Source: SIG220 sp045615545 (GTDB lineage Bacteria > Bacillota_I > Bacilli_A > RFN20 > CAG-826). Taken from it: 11,846 nt of DNA. The stretch is from positions 1-11,846 of the forward strand of contig JAZLFA010000016.1 in NCBI GenBank assembly GCA_045615545.1. The letters run 5' to 3'. Numbering within the stretch: the stretch's first letter is position 1; every line of letters begins with the position of its first letter. The notes below the pieces were generated by a model. That model worked only from the letters and a program-made list of their open reading frames with translations, was not told where the DNA came from and did not search any database. Below are positions 7,880-11,846 of the stretch, piece by piece. Position numbers and translations under genes: made by a program.

Positions 7880-8070
7880 GGCGTTAAAGTGTTTAGGCGT
7901 GTCTGTAAACGCGGTGGTAATTGGAACAATGGCGCTAACGCTGGCCTTTTCTACTTCAATGTGAACAATGCCTCCTCCAATGCTAACGCGAACATCGGCT
8001 CCCGCCTCCTTTCGAAATTGTACTTTTCACTTTAACGCCCTAGCACATGCTAAAAAATTGCACGTTAGGG
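7880..8070 (+). ncRNA. Putative structured DGR template RNA
   Basis: A perfect 12-bp inverted repeat, GGCGTTAAAGTG (7880-7891) and CACTTTAACGCC (8028-8039), encloses 136 bases containing the whole TR. A second hairpin follows: a 7-bp stem including one G-U pair (8038-8044 with 8064-8070) around a 19-base loop, overlapping the first stem by two bases. AATTGTCGAAAA at 7868-7879 reappears with one change at 8087-8098, so near-copies flank the whole element. In the studied Bordetella DGR, RNA directly downstream of the TR folds and primes cDNA synthesis; the equivalent here would be about 8013-8123. The 3' end is unknown and the RNA may continue into the RT message. Confidence 0.6.
7895..8012 (+). 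repeat. DGR template repeat (TR)
   Basis: This is the non-coding donor copy of the VR, on the same strand, 111 bases past the end of the VR. Read in the VR frame it encodes ten Asn codons, all AAC or AAT, eight of which are altered in the VR. AAY codons can change at both adenines without ever giving a stop codon. The one vulnerable codon is AAA (7907-7909). The core is about 52% G+C (61 of 117), much richer than the surrounding DNA, which fits a sequence constrained by its coding role in the lectin domain. Confidence 0.96.
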
Positions 8071-8113
8071 ACTCGTCTAGTAGGTTAATTCTCGAAAAAC
8101 GCGGTTAGGTGCG

Positions 8114-8119
8114 AAAGGA
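8114..8119 (+). promoter_or_regulatory. Ribosome binding site that sets the RT start
   Basis: AAAGGA lies 4 bases before the ATG at 8124. The in-frame GTG at 8109 lies upstream of this site and has no comparable site of its own. The ATG also gives the expected family N-terminus, MKRIGFLYERI. Confidence 0.75.
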
Positions 8120-8123
8120 CCAT

Positions 8124-9221
8124 ATGAAAAGAATAGGTTTCTTATACGAAAGGATAATATCCCTAGATAATTGTAGAGAAGCTATTATTAAAGCTTCTAA
8201 AGGCAAGACACACAGAAAATACGTTTCTGAAATATTAGAAAATTTAGAGTATTATGCACAAGATTTATCACTCAGATTACAAACAGATACTTTTACTACA
8301 CCTTATAAACACAGAGTAATTCAAGATGGTTTATCACATAAAAAGAGAGATTTAGAAATACCTTCATTTTACCCAGACCAGTGTGCTCATCACGCTTTAA
8401 TTCAAGTATTAAAACCTATTGTAATGAAATCCGCTTACTATTGGTCTTGTGGAAATATTAAAGGTCGTGGTATTAAACGAGCTTGTATCGGTGTTGATAG
8501 AGCAACAAAAAGACATCCAAAAAAAGCTAAATATTGTTTTAAAGCTGATATTAAAAAATTCTATCCTAACGTTAATCACGATGTTTTAAAAGAAGCTTTG
8601 GCAAGAAAAATTAAAGATAAAAAAGCATTAGCTTTATATTATCGAATTATCGATACACATCCTAATGGTATTCCAATAGGAAATTACACATCACCATGGT
8701 TTGCAGAATTTATTTTGCAATCTTTAGACCATTTTATCAAAGAGCAGTGTCATATTAAATTTTATATTCGTTATGCTGATGACATAGTTTTAATTGATAG
8801 TAAAAAGCGTAAATTACACAAAGCTGTTAAAGGTATCATGGAGCTTTTAAATAGATTTAAATTTAAGCTAAAAGAGAACTGGCAAGTGTTTAAAATTTAT
8901 AGAAATGGTAAAGGTAGAAAAATAGATTTTGTAGGTAATTGTTTTGCCATTGGATTTACTACCATAAGAAAAACTAAAGCGTTAGCTTTTATTAGACAAG
9001 CTAGAAGAATATTAAAACGTCAGAAAAATGGAACACCTGTATCTCTGAAAATGGCAGAAGGGTTTATATCGCGGTCTGCTTGCTTAAAGAGAACAGATAG
9101 TTTTAGTTTATCTAAAAAGTATTATTGTCCTATTGATATTTTTAATTTAAAGGAGGTTATTAGACATGCGAGTTCAAGGGGATTTATCACCACAAATTGT
9201 GGAATTACAGTTGGAGTTTAG
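8124..9221 (+). CDS. DGR reverse transcriptase
   Basis: This enzyme copies the template RNA into adenine-mutagenised cDNA for transfer into the VR. The 365-residue protein opens with MKRIGFLYERIISLDN, typical of DGR reverse transcriptases. The palm carries the first catalytic aspartate at D142 (KADIKKFYPNV), the YADD box at 217-220 with D219 and D220, and IDFVGNCF near 267-274. The DGR-characteristic IGxxxSQ motif appears as IGNYTSP at 185-191, with Pro in place of the usual Gln. No maturase or endonuclease domain is present, consistent with a DGR enzyme rather than a group II intron. The C-terminus is basic and helical. The last 56 bases overlap the next gene, whose ribosome site lies inside this coding sequence. 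The ATG at 8124 is chosen over GTG at 8109. Confidence 0.95.
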   Translation: MKRIGFLYERIISLDNCREAIIKASKGKTHRKYVSEILENLEYYAQDLSLRLQTDTFTTPYKHRVIQDGLSHKKRDLEIPSFYPDQCAHHALIQVLKPIVMKSAYYWSCGNIKGRGIKRACIGVDRATKRHPKKAKYCFKADIKKFYPNVNHDVLKEALARKIKDKKALALYYRIIDTHPNGIPIGNYTSPWFAEFILQSLDHFIKEQCHIKFYIRYADDIVLIDSKKRKLHKAVKGIMELLNRFKFKLKENWQVFKIYRNGKGRKIDFVGNCFAIGFTTIRKTKALAFIRQARRILKRQKNGTPVSLKMAEGFISRSACLKRTDSFSLSKKYYCPIDIFNLKEVIRHASSRGFITTNCGITVGV

Positions 9222-9477
9222 TGGTATGGTTAGAATCATGCTTAGAGAAAACATTCGAGAGGTCGAAATCGAACATGAAGGTATTGTAGAAACTAAGTAC
9301 GAATACGATGAATACGTTATTTATGCGAAGTATTACAACAATCTAGAAAATGATGTTAGAGAACATTTAGCAGATTGGATGGCTACAGGTCGAGATATAG
9401 AGTTTAGTCAAAATGCTTCTAAAGCTAAGGATATGGAAGATGCTTTGAAAATATTTGGAGTAAATGCAAATGAATAG
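9166..9477 (+). CDS. Small acidic phage late protein, 103 aa
   Basis: A strong AAAGGAGG at 9149-9156, nine bases before the ATG, sits inside the end of the RT gene, so this gene starts 56 bases before the RT stops. The protein is acidic, with DEYVIYAKYYNNLENDVREHLADWM in its centre, a pattern recalled from small proteins encoded between fibre genes and holin in Firmicutes phages. It is neither basic nor a four-helix-bundle type, so it does not look like a DGR Avd factor. Function is unknown; a minor tail role is possible. The downstream gene overlaps its end by 8 bases. Confidence 0.6.
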   Translation: MRVQGDLSPQIVELQLEFSGMVRIMLRENIREVEIEHEGIVETKYEYDEYVIYAKYYNNLENDVREHLADWMATGRDIEFSQNASKAKDMEDALKIFGVNANE

Positions 9478-9634
9478 TATTTTAGAACAAGCTAATAAAA
9501 TTAAAACTGATACCAAAGACGCTTTGCAGACTCTTTGGGATAACATTGTTAAAGGTCAACAAAAACAATTAATCAAGAAACCAGAAATCAAAGCTTTATT
9601 CGATAGATATGGCGTTGATTACGAGGAGAAATAA
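9470..9634 (+). CDS. Small conserved-type phage protein, 54 aa
   Basis: This frame runs from ATG 9470 to TAA 9632-9634 and encodes MNSILEQANKIKTDTK, then LWDNIVKGQQKQLIKK and ALFDRYGVDYEEK. It overlaps the preceding stop by 8 bases and touches the holin start (TAAATG). The pattern of a helix, GQQKQL, and a terminal FDRYGV matches short proteins repeatedly found immediately before holins in Firmicutes phages. No membrane segment. Tight coupling on both sides supports real coding. Function is unknown. Confidence 0.65.
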   Translation: MNSILEQANKIKTDTKDALQTLWDNIVKGQQKQLIKKPEIKALFDRYGVDYEEK

Positions 9635-9916
9635 ATGTTTGATATCACACCAATATTAGAGTCATTAATCACTATTTTATGTGCAATAATTACTGGATTA
9701 CTCATTCCTTATCTTCGTAAGAAATTATCAAATGCTACTTTTGATAATATCAGTAAATGGGTAAATGTAGCTGTAAGTTGTGCTGAACAAGTCTATGGAG
9801 AAGGCAAGGGTAAAGACAAAAAGCAATTTGTACTTAATTACCTTAATTCTAAAGGACTTACTTATGACCAAGAAGCAATAGATGTTTTAATTGAAAGTGC
9901 AGTACAGAAGCTATAA
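9635..9916 (+). CDS. Phage holin, LLH family
   Basis: The 93-residue protein has one hydrophobic segment at about residues 7-27 (ILESLITILCAIITGLLIPY), a short basic stretch (LRKK) and a soluble C-terminal domain with VAVSCAEQVYGEGKGKDKKQ and LNYLNSKGL, the signature arrangement of the LLH holin family. Holins form membrane lesions that release endolysin at the end of infection. GAGGAG at 9623-9628 serves as ribosome site. The gene ends 35 bases before a strong terminator. No endolysin follows it in the window. Confidence 0.85.
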   Translation: MFDITPILESLITILCAIITGLLIPYLRKKLSNATFDNISKWVNVAVSCAEQVYGEGKGKDKKQFVLNYLNSKGLTYDQEAIDVLIESAVQKL

Positions 9917-9951
9917 AATATAGTTACGAATAGAAATAACCCAAAAGGTGA

Positions 9952-9980
9952 AGAGAGTTAGAGTAATCTAGCTCTCTTTT
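9952..9980 (+). terminator. Intrinsic terminator after the holin
   Basis: An 11-bp stem including one G-U pair (9952-9962 with 9967-9977), a GTAA tetraloop and a TTT tail. It would end the long late transcript that covers the tail, DGR and holin genes. Confidence 0.8.
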
Positions 9981-10016
9981 CAATAGGAGGAAATGGTGGA
10001 CACTTCTTTCTTAGAT

Positions 10017-10044
10017 TTGACACTCCCAAAGCTAAAGCAATGGG
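10017..10044 (-). mobile_element. Candidate IS200/IS605-type right end hairpin
   Basis: Read on the minus strand this is CCCATTGC, TTTA, GCTTTGGG followed by AGTGTCAA. It is an imperfect hairpin (CCCA/TGGG and GC/GC pairs around a two-base mismatch) of the kind that closes tnpB-bearing elements and forms the 3' end of their guide (omega) RNA. The GGGAGTGTCAA ending resembles right ends recalled from clostridial elements. Bases 3' of TCAA on the minus strand (below 10017) would be flanking or guide sequence. Assignment is by pattern memory and the adjacent tnpB-like remnant. Confidence 0.45.
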
Positions 10045-10180
10045 ATTTTTGCTTCTACGACCTTGCCTATCACTAGGTCTTACATGGTCTCCACAAGCGC
10101 AGATTATACTGTTCGGCTATGCCCTACGGTGCAGTTTGTTCTATACGATTAAAATCCTGGGTTTTCTCATCCGCATGGGT
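10017..10180 (-). pseudogene. Decayed 3' end of a TnpB-like gene
   Basis: Minus-strand translation gives pieces that resemble the end of IS200/IS605 TnpB in the right order but in different frames. THADEKTQDFNRIEQTAP (10180-10127) recalls the last RuvC segment with its HAD aspartate. TVGHSRT (about 10130-10110) recalls TVGHT. IICACGDHVRPS (from 10107) recalls the common YACGDHVRPS C-terminus. Frameshifts separate the pieces, and nothing tnpB-like is seen beyond about 10200, so no active nuclease is encoded. The retained part is the region that in intact elements overlaps the omega RNA. This is a recalled resemblance, not a search result. Confidence 0.5.
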
Positions 10181-10215
10181 TATAATAGATACAGCAGTTG
10201 ACTGATGATAGATAG

Positions 10216-10308
10216 TACGTCAACAGGTCTTGGGTTAATCTATATAATCGTGAAGACTGGTGCAAGAAGTGCTGTGTTGGCAAAAAGGTGAAGACTTGCG
10301 ATGGCTAG
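10216..10308 (+). pseudogene. Orphan cysteine-rich coding fragment
   Basis: This 30-codon open stretch has no start codon and lies between in-frame stops. It reads NLYNREDWCKKCCVG, then KKVKTCDG, with a CxxCC plus distal Cys arrangement like part of a zinc-binding module. It adjoins the tnpB-like remnant and a GTTGAC/GTCAAC inverted repeat (10197-10202 and 10219-10224). It may be the tail of a gene truncated by rearrangement, or chance. The family is not recognised. Confidence 0.25.
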
Positions 10309-10340
10309 TACCAATACCAAATCTAGCTTTTATTAAAACT

Positions 10341-10472
10341 ATGAAGAATGAATTTTTAGACACATTAGCAGATTATCTTAAGCAAAGTTACAAAGACGGA
10401 TATAAAGAAGGCTACAAGAAAGCCTTAGAAGACATGAGTCTGTTTCTAACAGAGAAATATCCCAAGAGTTAA
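10341..10472 (+). CDS. Small charged helical protein, 43 aa, uncertain start
   Basis: From ATG 10341 the product reads MKNEFLDTLADYLKQ and then KDGYKEGYKKALEDM, an amphipathic helix with a KDGYKEGYK repeat common in small phage or plasmid proteins of unknown role. No clear ribosome site precedes this ATG. The frame is open back to a stop at 10251-10253, so GTG 10260 could give 70 residues, but the extra residues look unlike the rest and overlap apparent debris. It lies 25 bases before the next gene. Confidence 0.4.
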   Translation: MKNEFLDTLADYLKQSYKDGYKEGYKKALEDMSLFLTEKYPKS

Positions 10473-10497
10473 AAAATCTAGCCTATAGAGGTTAAAT

Positions 10498-10706
10498 ATG
10501 TTTAGATTAAACGTGATAGATAAAACAACAGGTGAATACCCAACGATTGAAGTATTAGAAGATATAGCAAGAAAAGGCGGTTTATTAGTTTACGATATAA
10601 ACCAGTTTTACTTAATGAAGATGGTTGTCTTTTTCTTTCTGATGATTGCAATAAAATGGTGGCTGTTGACACAAAACGATTTATCCCTGTATTAGAAGAA
10701 GATTAA
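10498..10706 (+). pseudogene. Small phage protein with an internal frameshift
   Basis: AGAGG at 10487-10491 precedes ATG 10498. The first 40 codons read MFRLNVIDKTTGEYPTIEV and onward in a style familiar from small phage proteins (IDK, YP, then a compact alpha/beta fold). After LVYDINQFYL (near 10615) the original frame turns into an unlikely hydrophobic run, MVVFFFLMIAIKWW. The minus-one frame instead continues LNEDGCLFLSDDCNKM and RFIPVLEED to TAA at 10704-10706, a natural continuation. A single missing base near 10615 explains this, either a mutation or a sequencing error. No classic slippery heptamer is visible. Confidence 0.6.
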
Positions 10707-10715
10707 AGAGAGATT

Positions 10716-10877
10716 ATGACTAAACAAAATATAAAGATTGTTATATCGGCACTACTATTTGCTTTTATTTTTTATAACATTTATATCTATTTCTTCAACG
10801 ATGGTTTGCTTAAAATAATAGCTCTTATATTAGTTCTAGCATCCATGTCATCTATCATAATGCTGTTAAAAGATTAA
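10716..10877 (+). CDS. Small membrane protein, 53 aa, two predicted membrane segments
   Basis: This frame runs from ATG 10716, with AGAGAG just upstream, to TAA 10875-10877. Two hydrophobic segments (about residues 7-24, IKIVISALLFAFIFYNIY, and 33-49, LKIIALILVLASMSSII) flank a short polar loop with FFNDG. Lysine residues at both ends fit a hairpin in the cytoplasmic membrane. It starts 9 bases after the frameshifted gene and meets the recombinase gene tail to tail with a 4-base overlap. It could be a second holin-like protein or a superinfection or accessory membrane protein; there is no evidence to choose. Confidence 0.5.
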   Translation: MTKQNIKIVISALLFAFIFYNIYIYFFNDGLLKIIALILVLASMSSIIMLLKD

Positions 10878-11846
10878 AGATTATAAGTTAAAGTCCACTT
10901 ATAGTTGTGTATTTGGTTCTCAAGAGCCACTCTAAAGTCCACGCCAGAGTGACTCGTATAACCAAGTGATCCATCTGCATTACGCACTAAATTGTATGTA
11001 ATTCTTATTTCATCTTTGCAAACTTTAATAACATCTAATACTTCATTAACAATAGTCATTTCAAAATTAATGGATTCTTCTGGGTTTTTAGCAAAACCTG
11101 ATAAGAAATTAACAATATCTTCTTTAGTAATATGAGAGGTGTTATTAACTTTTGCTCTTTCAAGTCTTAATGTAGATTGTTGTTTTTCTAAATCAGCAAT
11201 TTTAATAGCTATAGCTTCACTAGGATTTTTAACAATAATTTCAGTTAATTTATTAATCTGTAAGTCTATATCATTAATTTGTTTATCTAAAGATGCTCGT
11301 TTCATCATTTTCTCATCGTGTAATGCAGCACGTTCAACAGCTATTGTTGCGATACGATCAATAGTTGCTTCATTCAATAAATCATTCCAAACACTATTTC
11401 TAAAAGCTTTATCAAGAGTATCTCTATTAACTCTTAAACCACATTCTTTACATCTATAATATTTATATTCACCACCATTACCATGAGCTGTTTCTCCACT
11501 CATAGAATGACCACATGAGCCACAAATTAATTTACCTGATAAAATGTATAAGTCTTTAGTTTTCATACCCCGTTTCTCCCTTAAAAATTCTCTTCTAGAT
11601 TGTACTTTATTAAAGGTATCTATATCTACTATCTTTAAATGATCATGTTCTATAACGATTTTCTTTTTAGTACCATATTCAAATATTCCTATATATTTCT
11701 TATTAGATAAAATTTTATCTAACGCATTGTACTTAAACTTATTACCATAAGAAGTTCTGAACCCATGAGAATTTAACCATTCCATTATCTCTGTTGTACT
11801 ATGATTTGTTAAATACATATCAAATATAGTTTTAACAGCTTCAGCT
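10874..11846 (-). CDS. Large serine recombinase (probable phage integrase), C-terminal part, 5' end outside window
   Basis: The minus-strand frame enters from the window edge; the Met codon at 11816-11818 is internal, with AEAVKTIFD encoded before it. Counting from that Met, residues 1-80 match the recombinase domain (MYLTNHSTTEIMEWLNSHGF and KYIGIFEYG). A zinc ribbon follows with C99, C102, C123 and C126 (ICGSCG and RCKECG). A coiled-coil stretch near 160-230 and a terminal domain complete it. Large serine recombinases catalyse phage integration and excision using an N-terminal serine domain not present here. The gene converges on the late genes. Its probable role is integrase or excisionase; a transposon recombinase is the alternative. 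The plus-strand frame at 11139-11459 is its shadow. Confidence 0.85.
   Translation of the reverse strand, partial: AEAVKTIFDMYLTNHSTTEIMEWLNSHGFRTSYGNKFKYNALDKILSNKKYIGIFEYGTKKKIVIEHDHLKIVDIDTFNKVQSRREFLREKRGMKTKDLYILSGKLICGSCGHSMSGETAHGNGGEYKYYRCKECGLRVNRDTLDKAFRNSVWNDLLNEATIDRIATIAVERAALHDEKMMKRASLDKQINDIDLQINKLTEIIVKNPSEAIAIKIADLEKQQSTLRLERAKVNNTSHITKEDIVNFLSGFAKNPEESINFEMTIVNEVLDVIKVCKDEIRITYNLVRNADGSLGYTSHSGVDFRVALENQIHNYKWTLTYNL

Noticed and set aside
8109..8123. GTG start for the reverse transcriptase, adding five residues
   Set aside because: It precedes the AAAGGA ribosome site, which is well spaced for ATG 8124, and the ATG gives the family-typical N-terminus.
9993..10076. 27-codon plus-strand frame with a good AGGAGG ribosome site
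   Set aside because: It reads through the right-end hairpin into the antisense of the tnpB-like remnant; the product has no recognisable pattern. Kept only as a hint of an interrupted gene.
10128..10135. GGTGCAGT complementary to the ACTGCACC hairpin loops at 3766-3773 and 3800-3807
   Set aside because: A match of 8-9 bases is within chance for a window this size, and it falls inside the tnpB-like remnant where the sequence is explained otherwise.
11139..11459. Plus-strand open frame opposite the recombinase
   Set aside because: Shadow of the zinc ribbon and coiled-coil region of the recombinase gene.
1..11846. CRISPR arrays, tRNA and rRNA genes
   Set aside because: No regularly spaced direct repeats and no tRNA-like cloverleaf or rRNA motif was seen by eye on either strand.

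Overview
The window is an AT-rich stretch (roughly one third G+C by eye, standard genetic code) from a tailed phage or prophage of a low-G+C Gram-positive (Firmicutes-like) gut-type bacterium. This assignment rests on the style of the tail fibre repeats, the LLH-type holin, the XhlA-like protein, strong AGGAGG ribosome sites and a large serine recombinase. No host gene is visible, so an integrated prophage and a free phage genome cannot be told apart here.

Layout: 1-7794 is a tightly packed plus-strand block of late tail and host-recognition genes. It holds a tail tip/fibre protein cut by the window edge, a small tail protein, a short assembly-type protein, a small structural protein, an XhlA-like membrane/coiled-coil protein, a large repeat-rich fibre/baseplate protein, a short adaptor-like protein and a 477-residue protein with a formylglycine-generating-enzyme/C-type-lectin type C-terminus. 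Genes are separated by a few bases or overlap. The one real gap, 3718-3828, carries two hairpins with an identical loop.

7666-9221 is a complete diversity-generating retroelement (DGR). The lectin-type protein ends in a variable repeat (VR, 7666-7783). An intergenic template repeat (TR, 7895-8012) differs from it only at template adenines: over the 117-base core, 10 of 25 adenines are changed and none of 92 other bases. A reverse transcriptase gene (8124-9221) follows. A 10-bp hairpin lies just after the VR. The TR is enclosed by a perfect 12-bp inverted repeat with a consensus -10 box just upstream, suggesting a discrete, folded template RNA. No accessory Avd gene is seen. In such systems the RNA is copied with random substitution at adenines and the cDNA replaces the VR, diversifying the tip of a tail adhesin.

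9166-9980 returns to ordinary late genes: two small conserved-looking phage proteins, an LLH-family holin and a strong terminator. 9981-10340 is decayed sequence. On the minus strand it looks like the 3' end of an IS200/IS605 tnpB with its right-end hairpin, and on the plus strand there is an orphan cysteine-rich fragment. No endolysin is visible.

10341-10877 holds three small plus-strand genes, one broken by a single-base frameshift. 10874-11846 is the C-terminal part of a large serine recombinase on the minus strand, convergent with the rest and running off the window; it is probably the integrase. The most interesting system here is the compact, Avd-less DGR with its bracketed template RNA.
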